A stretch of 64,000 bases of DNA from DASYTH01 sp035762905 (GCF_035762905.1 NZ_DASUCC010000109.1:1-64000), one strand, 5' to 3'. Counted from the first letter of the stretch, positions 23,905 through 35,519 are shown. Notes: generated from the letters alone by a model not told the origin. Program-made: numbers and translations.

Positions 23905-25077
23905 CTACCGGTGGGCGGTGCGCAGGATGAGCAGGCTGATCTCGCTGGGGGCGAAGATGCGCAGCGGTGGTCCCCAGAAACCGGCGCCACGGCTGGTGTA
24001 GAGCTGGGTGCGTTCGCCGTGCCGGGTCAGGCCGGAGACCGAAGGTTGGTCGGCGCGGACGAGATAGTGGAACGGCCAGATCTGTCCGCCGTGGGTGTGC
24101 CCGGAGACCTGGAGGTCGACCCCGGCGGCCACGGCGGCGGTGACCTGCCGAGGCTGGTGGGCGACGAGCAGCACGGGCAGGTCGGGGTCGGCGCCGGCGA
24201 GGGCGGCGGGGAGGTCGGCGCCGTGGCCGGGGAGTCCGGATGCCTTGGCGGTGGCGTCGTCGATGCCGGCCAGGATGAGCCGGTCGCCGCCCCGTTCGAG
24301 CGCGATGTGCCGGTTGTGCAGTGGTTGCCAGCCCAGTTCGGTGAGGTGGTCGAGCCAGGCCGCCGTCTCGCCGAAGTACTCGTGGTTGCCGGTGACGAAC
24401 ACCTTGCCAAGCGGCGCGGTGATGGTGCGCAGCGGCGCGGCCTGGGAGCGGCGGCTGGCCACGGTGCCGTCGGCGATGTCGCCGGCGTGGCAGACGATGT
24501 CGGGGGAGAGTTGGTTGACCGCGGCGGCGAGGGCGGTCGACCAGCGGGTGCGGTCGATCGGGCCGAAGTGGGTGTCGGCAAGCACGACGACCCGGGTGCC
24601 GTCCAGACCCGGTCCCAGACGCGGGATCCGGACCTGCACGGTCCTGATCCGGGGCACCCGCATCGCCTCGAACCAGCCCCAGACCACGAGAACGGCGGCC
24701 ACGGCGAGCACGCCGAGGGCCACGGTCCGGCCATGGTCGCCGATGCCGAACACCGCGAGGACGCCGCGGGCCAGGGTGCCGATCAGCGACCACGCGAACA
24801 GCACCCAGATCACCCCGAGCAGGGTGTCGCCGATCCGGGCCGCCCAGTCCGTCCGGCGCCGGCCGTGACCCAGATACATCAGCACCGGAAAAGCGATGGC
24901 CGCGCAGGCGAAGGCGACCGTGCCCACCACCAGTACCGGAATCGGCCAGTCCGGTCCGAACACCACGGTCCACCACGGAACACCGAACAGCAGCACCAGG
25001 GCGGTGAGCACGACGATCAGAAACCGACCGCGCCGCCCCGATCGTCGGGCCCGCGTGCGCTCCTCGGTCTGTGCCAT
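23905..25077 (-). CDS. Membrane-anchored metallophosphoesterase
   Basis: A 390-residue protein with four N-terminal membrane segments (about 20-140) and a C-terminal calcineurin-like phosphoesterase domain. The metal-binding motifs appear in order: DTH in VLADTHFG, GDIADG, GNHEYFG, then GHTHGGQIWP. This matches the YaeI-like family of membrane-linked phosphodiesterases; the catalytic side probably faces out. The substrate is unknown. It lies 25 bases upstream of nothing obvious and follows the P450 gene in the same direction, so the two could share a transcript. Confidence 0.88.
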   Translation of the reverse strand: MAQTEERTRARRSGRRGRFLIVVLTALVLLFGVPWWTVVFGPDWPIPVLVVGTVAFACAAIAFPVLMYLGHGRRRTDWAARIGDTLLGVIWVLFAWSLIGTLARGVLAVFGIGDHGRTVALGVLAVAAVLVVWGWFEAMRVPRIRTVQVRIPRLGPGLDGTRVVVLADTHFGPIDRTRWSTALAAAVNQLSPDIVCHAGDIADGTVASRRSQAAPLRTITAPLGKVFVTGNHEYFGETAAWLDHLTELGWQPLHNRHIALERGGDRLILAGIDDATAKASGLPGHGADLPAALAGADPDLPVLLVAHQPRQVTAAVAAGVDLQVSGHTHGGQIWPFHYLVRADQPSVSGLTRHGERTQLYTSRGAGFWGPPLRIFAPSEISLLILRTAHR

Positions 25078-25102
25078 CCCGGCCGTCCCTTCGCCTCAGC
25101 GC

Positions 25103-26284
25103 TCACCAGGTGACGGGCAGGTTGTGCAGGGCGCGCATGGCGAGGCCGGGTTTCCAGCGGAGGTCGGCGAGATCGGTGGCGGGTGCGAGGGTGGGGAACC
25201 GGTCGAGCAGCGCCCCGAGCGCGATGCGGAGTTCGAGCTGGGCCAGTTGGGCGCCGAGGCAGTAGTGCGGGCCGTGGCCGAGCGCCACGTGCGGGGCGGG
25301 GCCGGTTCTGGTGATGTCGAACCGGTTTGGGTCGGGGAAGGCGGCTGGATCACGGTTGGCCACGGCGATCAGCGGGATGACGGCATCGCCCGCGCTGATC
25401 CTCGTATCGCCGAGGGTGAGGTCCTGCAGCGTGATGCGGGGCAGCAGCGAGCTGAACAGGCGGGAGTACCGCAGCAGTTCGTCGACGGCCCGAGGCCGCA
25501 GATCCGGCCGCTGGGCCAGGAGTCTGGCCTGTTCCGGGTGTCGGAACAGGGTCACGACGCTGTTGCCGATCTGGTTGACCGTCGTCTCGTGCCCGGCGAT
25601 GAGCAACAGCTGGATGTTGGAGCTCAGCTCGGCGGCGCTCAGGTGCCGGCCGTCGTCGTTGGCCTGGATCAGCGCGGAGATCAAGGCGTCGTCCGGGTCC
25701 CGCCTTCGGATCGCGATCAACTCGTCGAGGTAGGCATTGACCTGTCCCATGGCTTCGGCGATCTGCGCGGGCGTGTACGCGGTATCGGCGACCAGCGTTC
25801 CGGCCCATTGCCGGATCAGCGCGCGGTCTCCCACCGGAACACCGAGCAGCTCGCAGATCACCATGACCGGCAACGGCTCGGCGAACAGTTCGACCAGATC
25901 CGCGGGCCGGCCGTTGGCGGCGACGCCGTCCAGCAGTTCCTCGGTCAGCCGCCGGATCCACGGTGCCAAGCCGTCGACCCGGCGCGGTGAGAACGCCGCG
26001 GCCATCAGCCGGCGGATCGCGGTATGCCGGGGCGGATCCATGCTGATCAGAAACTCGGGATTGGTGCCGGCCGGGCTGGCCACCGGACCACCGGCGACAG
26101 CGGCCGCCGCACGGCTGAACCGCGGATCGGCCAGCACCTGACGAACCACCTGATAGCCCAACGCGAGCCATACCTCGACCCCGTTCCACCGCGCCCGCGT
26201 CACCGGCCCCTGCGCCAACAGGTCAAGCCCTTCCGGCTCCACATCCGATCCGGCCAGCGTGTCGAACGGATACGCGACGACCAC
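25103..26284 (-). CDS. Cytochrome P450
   Basis: A soluble bacterial P450 of about 393 residues. The I-helix oxygen-binding motif is LLLIAGHETT, the K-helix ExxR is in AVDELLRYSR, and the heme-thiolate loop is LGHGPHYCLGAQLAQLELR with the Cys ligand. Typical class I length; ferredoxin and reductase partners are not adjacent. The N-terminus is uncertain: GTG at 26284 fits the GGAGG best, with GTG at 26290 and a TTG further up as alternatives. It lies 3.4 kb from the polyketide regulator and might supply a tailoring oxidation, but the context does not prove that. Confidence 0.9.
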   Translation of the reverse strand: MVVAYPFDTLAGSDVEPEGLDLLAQGPVTRARWNGVEVWLALGYQVVRQVLADPRFSRAAAAVAGGPVASPAGTNPEFLISMDPPRHTAIRRLMAAAFSPRRVDGLAPWIRRLTEELLDGVAANGRPADLVELFAEPLPVMVICELLGVPVGDRALIRQWAGTLVADTAYTPAQIAEAMGQVNAYLDELIAIRRRDPDDALISALIQANDDGRHLSAAELSSNIQLLLIAGHETTVNQIGNSVVTLFRHPEQARLLAQRPDLRPRAVDELLRYSRLFSSLLPRITLQDLTLGDTRISAGDAVIPLIAVANRDPAAFPDPNRFDITRTGPAPHVALGHGPHYCLGAQLAQLELRIALGALLDRFPTLAPATDLADLRWKPGLAMRALHNLPVTW

Positions 26285-26385
26285 GAGCACAGCCCTCCGC
26301 AACCCCAACCGACGCAAAATCCCACCATAGCGTCAGTTGACGGTGGCGATGGGTCGCGGCGTGGACGTCGCCGAGGATGATGCCG

Positions 26386-26720
26386 TTACCGGGCTCCCGC
26401 CGGAGCCGACTCGCGACGCCGACGGGGCAACACGGTCAGGACCCGGACGATGTGATCGCGAAACTCTGCCATGAAGGCGGCCAGAAAGGTTGCGGTGGAC
26501 TGGTCGGTGACCTCGCCGTCACCGGGGAACAGCTCCGACGTGTACCGGATGTAGGCCTCGGGGGCGGTCATTTGCCGGGCATTGCAGAAGCTGAGCACCG
26601 CCAGTCGATGGCGTTCCTCAACCCGCCGGGGATCGAACGGCTGTATTCGGGCGTGACGAACTGCCAGGACCACGACTCGGACGCACCGATCGGTCGCATG
26701 ATCCGCTCGGCCAGCACGGT
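26386..26720 (-). pseudogene. NAD(P)H-dependent FMN reductase remnant
   Basis: Two minus-strand frames hold pieces of one flavodoxin-like FMN reductase. The first piece (about 26600-26690) codes FVTPEYSRSIPGGLRNAIDW, the family's flavin-site signature. The second (26386-26580) codes the C-terminal AYIRYTSELFPGDGEVTD and an Arg-rich end. The intervening 50-60 residues and the N-terminus are missing and the frame changes, so the gene is dead. It borders another remnant on the plus strand. Confidence 0.6.
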
Positions 26721-26731
26721 GGGCAGATCCT

Positions 26732-26959
26732 GACGACCCGCGCGTCCCCTACTGGCAGTTCGGCACATTCGCCGACTGGCTCCACGACCACCCACACCCC
26801 CGATACGACCGCGACTCGATCCAGATGCCCGTCCGCGCAACCGTCTGCGGCACCTGCCGCGACATCTTCAAGCCCGCGACGGCCGGCAACCTCTTCGGTG
26901 CCGCCGAAATGGACATCGTCGCCGCCGCCAACACGCCGGAAAGGCCGATCACGGGATAG
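26732..26959 (+). pseudogene. C-terminal fragment of an unidentified protein
   Basis: A 75-codon open stretch ending in TAG at 26957 reads like genuine protein (PYWQFGTFADWLHDHPHP, VCGTCRDIFKPATAGNLFG) with a CxxC. No start codon with a ribosome binding site is present, and the frame loses protein-like character upstream of 26732. It abuts the FMN reductase remnant head-on. I do not recognise the family. Confidence 0.4.
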
Positions 26960-27066
26960 TGCACGGGTAGTCGGCGGCTCATCGCGATTCCAACTTGAAC
27001 ACGAGGCTCCTTCGACGGGGCGGGTTGTGCCAAGCTGGGAATCGGGCCACGACGAGGGGAGCTGAC

Positions 27067-28629
27067 GTGCGCCGGAGCTGGGGTCTGGGTGTGATTGGAC
27101 TCGTTGTCGCGTCGCTGGTTGGTTCGACCGCGACCGTGGCGGCCGAACCGGTTCGGCCGCCTGACCTGGTGATCACCGACCGGGGACCGGTGCGTGGTGT
27201 CGTGCAGGACGACTTCCGCCTGTTCCAAGGGATCCCGTTCGCGGAGCCGCCGGTCGGTGAGTTGCGCTGGCGGGCGCCGCGACCGGCGCCCCGCTGGACT
27301 GAGCCGCTGGACGCCACCGCGCCGCGCCGTCCGTGCGCGCAGCCGAGCAGCGGCGGGTTCCCCCCGGTGGTCAACGAGGATTGTCTGTACCTCAACGTAA
27401 CCACACCCACCACCCGGGGGCACGACCGGCTGCCGGTCATGGTCTGGCTGCATGGTGGGGGATTTCTCAACGGGACCGGGGCCGGCTTCGACGCGCGCAA
27501 ACTGGCTGTCGAGGGCGGTGTCGTGCTGGTCACCACCAACTATCGGTTGGGGGCATTGGGTTTCCTCGCGCATCCCGAGCTGACGGGTGAGCGACCCGGC
27601 ATCCAGTCCGGCAACTATGGGCTCGAGGACCAGCGGGCCGCGCTGCGCTGGGTGCGCGGCAACGCCGGGGCGTTCGGCGGCGATCCGCACAACGTCACCG
27701 TCTTCGGGGAGTCCGCCGGTGGCGGCAGCATCTGCGCGCACCTGACCTCACCGGCTGCCGCCGGCCTGTTCCACCGCGCTGTCAGCCAGAGTTTCAGCTG
27801 CGCGATTCCCCTGGTCACCGGCCAGCAGGCCGAGGCGGATGGCATCGCCTTCGCCGCACGGGCCGGCTGCGCGGATCTACCGTGCCTGCGGACCAAGCCG
27901 GCCGGCGACCTGCTCGCGGCCTGGACCGGAGGAGGTCTGGTGATCGGCGGCCGCGAACAACCCCTGCAACCCGCCGAGGCCCTGCGCACCGACCGGTTCC
28001 ACCACGTCCCGCTGCTGCTCGGTAACAACCTCGACGAGCGGCGCCACTTCGTCGGCCTGCAGTTCGACGCGACCGGCCGGCCGGTCCCGGCCGACCAGTA
28101 CGGTCCCCTGCTGCGGGCGCTCTACGGTCCCGCCGCCGAGCACATCCTGCAACGTTATCCCCTGTCGCGATTCGCGACTCCCAGCATTGCTCTGGCCACC
28201 GTGCAAACCGACGCCGGCTTCGCCGTGTCCACCTGCGACCACCTGACCAGCTACCGGCTCGCCACGGCCCGCCCCCGCCCGGTACCGGTCTACGCATACC
28301 AGTTCGTCGACCGTACCGCGCCGCCCCTGGTCGACGTGCCCGATTTCGACGAGGGTGCCGCACACACCGTCGAGCTTCCCTTCCTGTTCCCCAACCTGTT
28401 CGGCCCGCCACTGAACCCCCAGCAGCAACAGCTGTCGACCACGATGGTCAAGTACTGGACCAACTTCGCCCACCACGCCAACCCGAATGGTCCCCACCTT
28501 CCACAGTGGCCCCGGTTCCGCTCGTCGGACGACGTGCTCGCGCTCGGCCTGGGGCCGGCCGGGATCAGGCCGATCGACATCGCCGAGGCCAGCAACTGCG
28601 CCTTCTGGGAGTCACTCCCGACCGCATGA
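27067..28629 (+). CDS. Secreted type B carboxylesterase
   Basis: A 520-residue carboxylesterase/lipase of the alpha/beta-hydrolase fold. The signal peptide (LGVIGLVVASLVGSTATVAA) is followed by GIPFAEPPVGELRW, the oxyanion-hole MVWLHGGGF, the nucleophile elbow FGESAGGG, the acid region around NNLDERR and the catalytic His in AAHTVELPF. Four Cys may form disulfides. The GTG at 27067 has GAGGGGA six bases upstream. Substrates of the family are diverse esters. The gene is monocistronic. Confidence 0.92.
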   Translation: MRRSWGLGVIGLVVASLVGSTATVAAEPVRPPDLVITDRGPVRGVVQDDFRLFQGIPFAEPPVGELRWRAPRPAPRWTEPLDATAPRRPCAQPSSGGFPPVVNEDCLYLNVTTPTTRGHDRLPVMVWLHGGGFLNGTGAGFDARKLAVEGGVVLVTTNYRLGALGFLAHPELTGERPGIQSGNYGLEDQRAALRWVRGNAGAFGGDPHNVTVFGESAGGGSICAHLTSPAAAGLFHRAVSQSFSCAIPLVTGQQAEADGIAFAARAGCADLPCLRTKPAGDLLAAWTGGGLVIGGREQPLQPAEALRTDRFHHVPLLLGNNLDERRHFVGLQFDATGRPVPADQYGPLLRALYGPAAEHILQRYPLSRFATPSIALATVQTDAGFAVSTCDHLTSYRLATARPRPVPVYAYQFVDRTAPPLVDVPDFDEGAAHTVELPFLFPNLFGPPLNPQQQQLSTTMVKYWTNFAHHANPNGPHLPQWPRFRSSDDVLALGLGPAGIRPIDIAEASNCAFWESLPTA

Positions 28630-28679
28630 CCCGTTCGCCACACGTGACGTGGCAGGGTGCCCGCGTGGTGGGTCCTGCG

Positions 28680-29495
28680 TCAGGGCTTGCGCCCCACGCC
28701 CACGTGGACCGGTGCCCGCTCCGGGTTCTGCATGCTGCCCAGGTCTTCCGGCTCGGGCCGCCACAGCGGTAGCGGCACGATGCCGGGTTCGACAAGTTCC
28801 AAGCCGGTGAAGAAGTGGGCGAGCGCGGCCGGGTCGCGCGGGTACATCTCGGGCCGGGGGCCGAGGTTCATCTGGTCGAAGGTTTCCATCGAGGAACCGA
28901 TGCGTTCGTCCGGGTTGTTGTGCGACAACGCCAGAAAGCTGCCGGAACATGCGGCATCCAGGTAGGTTGCGAGCGCGCCGGCGGGGTTGTCGGAATCCGG
29001 GATCTGCTGGATCGTGGCGATGGCCAGTACGGCGATGGGCGCCCCGAAGTCGAGTAGGCGCCGGGTGTGTGGATCGTCGAGCACCCGCTCCGGTTTGAGC
29101 AGATCCACGGCGAGGTAGGCCGCGTCGGCGTGTCCGGCGAGGATCTGCTGGCCATCGGCCGCCACACCGGGGTCGTTGTCGACGTAGACCACCCGCGCCG
29201 GAGACTGGCTGTCCTGAGCGATCTCGTGCACGTGTCCCCGGGTGGGGATCCCGGACCCGAGGTCGAGGAACTGCCGCACCCCCTGCCCGAGCAGGTAGCG
29301 CACGATGCGGCCGAGCAAGGCGCGTTGCGCCCGGACCAGATACGGGATCTGCGGAGCCACCATCGCGGCATGATCGGCAAGAGCGCGGTCGGATTGGCCG
29401 TGGTGGCAGCCACCGAGCCAGTAGTCGGTGGTGCGAGCCACGCTCGGGCGGGCGGGCATGTTCTGTCCTGGACCGGTCTGCTTGGGACGAGCCAT
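28680..29495 (-). CDS. SAM-dependent methyltransferase, DUF574-type (Methyltransf_19)
   Basis: A 271-residue protein of the actinobacterial S-adenosylmethionine methyltransferase family formerly DUF574. Family marks are ARTTDYWLGG near the start, QFLDLGSGIPTRGHVHEIA (SAM motif I), VVYVDNDPGV, and the C-terminal LELVEPGIVPLPLWRP. These genes are very numerous in streptomycetes and relatives, and natural substrates are mostly unknown. It converges on the esterase and diverges from the SARP regulator. Confidence 0.9.
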   Translation of the reverse strand: MARPKQTGPGQNMPARPSVARTTDYWLGGCHHGQSDRALADHAAMVAPQIPYLVRAQRALLGRIVRYLLGQGVRQFLDLGSGIPTRGHVHEIAQDSQSPARVVYVDNDPGVAADGQQILAGHADAAYLAVDLLKPERVLDDPHTRRLLDFGAPIAVLAIATIQQIPDSDNPAGALATYLDAACSGSFLALSHNNPDERIGSSMETFDQMNLGPRPEMYPRDPAALAHFFTGLELVEPGIVPLPLWRPEPEDLGSMQNPERAPVHVGVGRKP

Positions 29496-29687
29496 TCAGT
29501 GCAACGCCATTCGTCCGGCGGAAGGAGCATGCCCAATGCGGGCCAAACCCCGCCCGCGGCCACTGTACCCCTGATGGACTACCGGCACTCGGATCGACTC
29601 GCGGGTGCCTCATCCACGGCCGGCCCTGGACTTCGATCGAGGTGGCCGCCGGCGGGGCTGATCGCCACTCGGCCAGAATGGGAGATC

Positions 29688-32497
29688 GTGTGGTTCGGCA
29701 TCCTCGGTCCGCTGGAGGTCCGCTCGGCCGACGGCGAGCTGGTTGCCGTCGGCGGGCCGCGGCCGCGGTCGCTGCTGGCCATGTTGCTGCTGGAGGCGGG
29801 TCGGGTGGTCGGCACGGACCGGCTGGTCGACGGCCTGTACGGTGCGGACCGGCCCGGCGATGCCGGCAATGCCTTGCAGTCGCAGGTCTCGCGGCTGCGC
29901 GGCCGGCTCGGCGGACTGATCGAGCTCGTGCCGGCCGGCTACCGGTTGGCCGTCGATCCCGACGATGTGGACGCGCTGCGGTTCGAGCGGCTGGTCGGGG
30001 CCGGTCGGCGGGCGCTGGCGGCGGGTGATCATGCCGGCGCGGCGGCGGTGCTGGGGGACGCGCTGGGGCTGTGGCGCGGTCCGGCCCTTGCCGATGTGAC
30101 CGGCGCGCCGTTCGCCGCGGCCGCGGCCGCCCGGCTGGAGGAGTTGCGGGTGACGGCCGTCGAGGACCGCGCGGAGGCGGGACTCGCGCTCGGCGACTAC
30201 CCGGTGGCCGAGTTGCGCGAGCTGGTTGCCGGGTACCCGCTGCGGGAACGGCTGCGTGGCCTGCTGATGCGGGCGTTGTACGGCACGGGCCGGCAGGGCG
30301 AGGCGCTCGCGGTGTTCGAGGAGGGCCGGCGGCAGCTGGCCGAGGAGTTGGGCGCCGATCCGTCACCGGAACTGGCCGAGGTGCACCTGGCCGTGCTGCG
30401 CGGTTCGGCCTCGGCCGGCCGGCGGCTTCCCGCCGCGCTGACCAGCTTCGTCGGGCGGACGGCGGATCTGGTGCGGGTGCGGGCGCTGCTCGGCACGGCG
30501 CGGCTGGTCACCGTGACCGGGCCCGGCGGTGCCGGCAAGACCCGGCTGGCGGTCGAGGCGGCCGGCGGGGTGCCCGGCGACGTGTCCTTTGTGGACCTGT
30601 CGGCGGTCACCGATCCGGCGCCCGCGGTCATGGGCGCGCTCGGGTTGCGTGAGGCGGCGCTGCTGCCGTCCCCCGACGGTGCGCCGGACATCGTCGAACG
30701 GCTGGTCGCGGCGCTGGCCGACCGGCCGGTGCTGCTGGTGCTCGACAACTGCGAGCATGTGATCGCCGAGGCCGCCGGTCTGGCCCAGCGGCTGCTGACC
30801 GGCTGCCCGCGGCTGCGGATCCTGGCCACCAGCCGGGAGCCGCTCGGTATCACCGGCGAGTCGCTGCATCCCCTGCCGGCACTGGAGATCGAGTGGGCCG
30901 AGACGCTGTTCGCCGACCGGGCCGCGGCCGTGCGGCCCGGGTTCGCCGGCGACGACGCGGTCCGGCGGATCTGCGCGGCGCTCGACGGGCTGCCGCTGGC
31001 CATCGAGTTGGCCGCCGCCCGGTTGCGCACGCTGACCACGGCCGAGATCGAGGCTCGGCTGGACGATCGGTTCCGGTTGCTGTCAAAGGGTTCCCGGGTA
31101 TCGCCGCCGCGGCATCAGACGCTGCGGGCGGTGGTGGAGTGGAGCTGGGACCTGCTCAGCTCCGACGAGCGGATGCTGGCGCGGCGGCTTGCCGTGTTCG
31201 CCGGCGGCGCCACGGCCGCGTCGGCAGCGCAGGTCTGCGGGATGCCCGAGGACCGCGCCGACGATCTGCTCGCCGGGCTGGTGGACAAGTCACTGGCCGA
31301 AGTGGACGGTGGCCGGTACCGGATGCTGGACACCATCAGGGAGTTCTGCGCCGAGCGGCTCGCCGACGCCGGCGAGCGGGACCGGATCGCCCGGGCCCAT
31401 GCGGAGTACTTCCGCGACCTGGCGGCCACCGCCGATCCGCACCTGCGCCGCGCCGAGCAGCTCACCTGGCTCGCCACGCTGACCGCCGAGCACGGCAACA
31501 TCGGCGCCGCGCTGCGCTGGGCGGTGCGCGCCGACCCCGGCCTGGCTCTCGAACTGGTCAGCGCGGCGTCCTGGTACTGGTACCTGCGCGGGGTTCGGCG
31601 CGAGATCGCTCCGCTTGCCGCCGAGCTGCTGGAACGGGCCGACCCCGCCGGCGAGCAGTTCGTGCTGTGCGTGCTCTGGGCCGGCGGACCGCAGGCGAGC
31701 ATCGAGCGGGCGATGGAGATCATCGTGACGATGCCGGGCCCGGTACGCCAGGTTTACGCGATCGTGGGCTCGGCGCTGCTGGCCGGTCCACCCGGGCCGG
31801 ACGCCCCGCTCACCCCGCTGAACGAGTGGTTCGCCGGCACCCCGGACCGGTGGGTGCAGGCCCTGATCCGGTTCGGCATGGGCTTCGCCGGCTGGTACCG
31901 CGGTGGCGACGCCGGCCATGCCGAACGGGAGTGCGGTGCGGCGCTCGATCTGTTCCGTGGCACCGGGGACCGGTGGGGCGTGGCCCAGGCGCTCGACGCG
32001 CTGGCGATGTTCGCCGACCATGCGGGGGCGGTGTCGCGCGCCCTTGAGCTCACCGACCGGGCGCTCGACGTGGTCGGCCAGCTCGGTGCCGCCGAGGAGT
32101 TGGCCGAGATGCGCTGCCGGCGGGCCGACCGGCTCCTGCGTGGTGGCGACCTGGCGGCGGCCGCGGCCGACTACGAGGTGGCCGCCGAGTTGGCCGGCCG
32201 GGCCGGAATGCCGGCCGTCGTCGCCCTGGCGCACTGCGGCCTCGGCGAGGTCGCCCGGCTCCGCGGAGACCTGCCCACCGCGCGCCGCCGGCTGGAGCGG
32301 ACCCTCGCGGACCTGGTGACCACCTGGGCGAACACCGGTGCCCGGGTGGAGATCCTCAGCGCCCTCGGCCGGTTAGCGGAGTCCGAGGGCAATCCCGCCG
32401 AGGCCGGTTCGCGTTATCGGGAGGCGGTGGATCTGGCCACGGACAACCGGATGCCGGCCGCGGCCGCCGGCGCCGCGGCCGGGCTGGCCCGGCTGGG

Positions 32498-32510
<13 letters not shown>
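29688..32510 (+). CDS. Large SARP-type regulator with BTAD, ATPase and TPR regions
   Basis: A 940-residue regulator of the AfsR/SARP type. The N-terminal winged-helix (about 1-90; FGILGPLEVRSADGELVAVG) is followed by a BTAD domain (about 95-245), a STAND/NB-ARC ATPase (P-loop VTGPGGAGKTRLAVEAA near 275-290; Walker B VLLVLDNCEHV; SREPLGI) and a long helical TPR-like region. Such proteins activate secondary-metabolite operons through direct repeats at promoters. It sits at the end of the polyketide operon, converging with a 13-bp overlap. Codon 896 is TTA, so translation probably depends on the rare bldA tRNA and on developmental stage. The GTG at 29688 has GGGAG very close upstream. Confidence 0.9.
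32373..32375 (+). promoter_or_regulatory. TTA (bldA) codon in the SARP gene
   Basis: This in-frame TTA leucine codon (GRLAESE) lies in a gene otherwise using C- or G-ending codons. In streptomycetes, TTA codons are read only by the developmentally expressed bldA tRNA and often mark antibiotic-pathway activators. Confidence 0.75.
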
Positions 32511-33661
<1,151 letters not shown>

Positions 33662-33736
33662 GACCCCACCATCGCCGCACCCGCCTACCGCCGACCTACC
33701 ACGCGCCTACCGGCCCACCCACCATCGGGGTGATCG

Positions 33737-35488
33737 TCACTGCTCCTTGAGCTGTGCGAGCACGGTCCCCTGGGTGATCGCGGCGCCCGGCTCGACGGCC
33801 AGTCCGGTGATGACACCAGCTTTGTGCGCGGTGACGGGGTTCTCCATCTTCATCGCCTCCAGCACCAGGATGAGATCACCGGCCGCGACCCGCTGTCCCT
33901 CGGCCACGGCGACCTTCACCACCGTGCCCTGCATGGGCGCGGTGATCGCGTCGCCGGACACCAGGGTCATGCCGCCGGTGCGTTTGCGCGCGGCCGGCCG
34001 GAGAACCTTGGCGGGTGCCGGACCGCCCACGAGCGTGCTGAAGTCCTCCGGCAGGGACACCTCGACCCGCCGGCCGTTCACCTCCACGGCCAGCCGCCGG
34101 CGTGGCCGCTCGTCGGCGCCGGCCGGCTCGGTGTCCGGCTCGAACGGGTTGTCCCACTCGGTTTCGATCCACCTGGTGTGCACCTCGAGCGATCCGTCCC
34201 CGGCGAACGCCGGATGACTCACGATGTGCCGGTGGAACGGCAGCAGGGTGGCGATCCCCTCGATGTCGTACTCCCGCAACGCGCGGTGGGCCCGCCGCAG
34301 GGCCTGCGCGCGAGTGGGACCCCACACGATCAGCTTGGCCAGCATCGAGTCGAACTGTCCACCGATGACGCTGCCCGCCACCACGCCCGAGTCCACCCGG
34401 ACACCGGGCCCGGCCGGCTCGCGGTAGCGAGTGATCTGACCGGGCGTCGGCAGGAACATCCGGCCGGCATCCTCCCCGTTGATTCGGAACTCGAACGCGT
34501 GCCCGCGCGGTTCCGGGTCCTCGCTGCACTCCAGCGGGTGCCCTTCGGCGATGCGGAACTGTTCCCGGACCAGGTCGATGCCGGTGGTCTCCTCGGTGAC
34601 CGGATGCTCGACCTGAAGCCGGGTGTTCACTTCCAGGAACGACACGGTCGCGCCCTGCACCAGGTATTCCACCGTGCCCGCTCCGGAATACCCGGCCGCC
34701 CGGCAGATGGCTTTGGCCGATTCGTGGATGTGTCGACGCTGGTCTCCGGTCAGGAATGGCGCCGGGGCCTCCTCGAGGAGTTTCTGGTACCGGCGTTGTA
34801 GTGAGCAGTCGCGGGTGCCGAGCACGACGACGTTGCCGTGCTGGTCGGCCAGCACCTGGGCCTCGACATGCCGCGCCCGGTCCAGGTACCGCTCGACGAA
34901 GCACTCGGCACGGCCGAAGGCTGCGGTCGCCTCGCGCGTCGCGGACTCGAACAGCTCCGGGATCTCCTCGAGGGAACCGGCGACCTTCATGCCGCGTCCG
35001 CCACCGCCGAAGGCGGCCTTGATGGCGACCGGCAGACCGTACCGCTCGGCGAACTCGACGACGTCCCGGGCGCCACTCACCGGTTGCTCGGTACCCGGCA
35101 CCAGCGGGGCACCCACCCGCGCGGCGATCCGCCGCGCGGTCACCTTGTCCCCAAGCGCCCGGATCGCCTGCGGGCTCGGCCCGATCCAGATCAGGCCGGC
35201 ATCGATGACGGCCTCGGCGAAGTCCGCGTTCTCCGACAGGAAGCCGTATCCGGGATGGATCGCGTCCGCGTCGCACCGCAGCGCGACCTCCAGGATCTTG
35301 CCGATCACCAGGTAGGACTCCGCCGCGGTCCGGCCACCCAACGCGAATGCCTCGTCGGCGAGCGAGACGAACGGGGCGTCCGTGTCCGGCTCGGCGTACA
35401 CCGCGACGCTGGCGATCCCGGCGTCTCGCGCCGCCCTGATCACCCGTACCGCGATCTCGCCCCGGTTGGCGATGAGAACCTTGTGCAC
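33737..35488 (-). CDS. Acyl-CoA carboxylase alpha subunit (biotin carboxylase plus BCCP)
   Basis: A 583-residue alpha chain. The biotin carboxylase domain (about 1-450) starts MHKVLIANRGEIAVRVIRAA, with the ATP-grasp glycine loop KAAFGGGGRGMKV and EVNTRLQVEHPVTEE. The C-terminal biotinyl domain has the biotinylation site VLEAMKMENPV. The GTG at 35488 follows the small epsilon gene by 31 bases. With the beta subunit it would make malonyl-CoA (or methylmalonyl-CoA), here very probably a dedicated malonyl-CoA supply for the polyketide synthase. A primary-metabolic copy should exist elsewhere. Confidence 0.93.
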   Translation of the reverse strand: MHKVLIANRGEIAVRVIRAARDAGIASVAVYAEPDTDAPFVSLADEAFALGGRTAAESYLVIGKILEVALRCDADAIHPGYGFLSENADFAEAVIDAGLIWIGPSPQAIRALGDKVTARRIAARVGAPLVPGTEQPVSGARDVVEFAERYGLPVAIKAAFGGGGRGMKVAGSLEEIPELFESATREATAAFGRAECFVERYLDRARHVEAQVLADQHGNVVVLGTRDCSLQRRYQKLLEEAPAPFLTGDQRRHIHESAKAICRAAGYSGAGTVEYLVQGATVSFLEVNTRLQVEHPVTEETTGIDLVREQFRIAEGHPLECSEDPEPRGHAFEFRINGEDAGRMFLPTPGQITRYREPAGPGVRVDSGVVAGSVIGGQFDSMLAKLIVWGPTRAQALRRAHRALREYDIEGIATLLPFHRHIVSHPAFAGDGSLEVHTRWIETEWDNPFEPDTEPAGADERPRRRLAVEVNGRRVEVSLPEDFSTLVGGPAPAKVLRPAARKRTGGMTLVSGDAITAPMQGTVVKVAVAEGQRVAAGDLILVLEAMKMENPVTAHKAGVITGLAVEPGAAITQGTVLAQLKEQ

Positions 35489-35519
35489 CTGGGAGTTCCC
35501 CTCTCGTCGGGTCGGTCCG

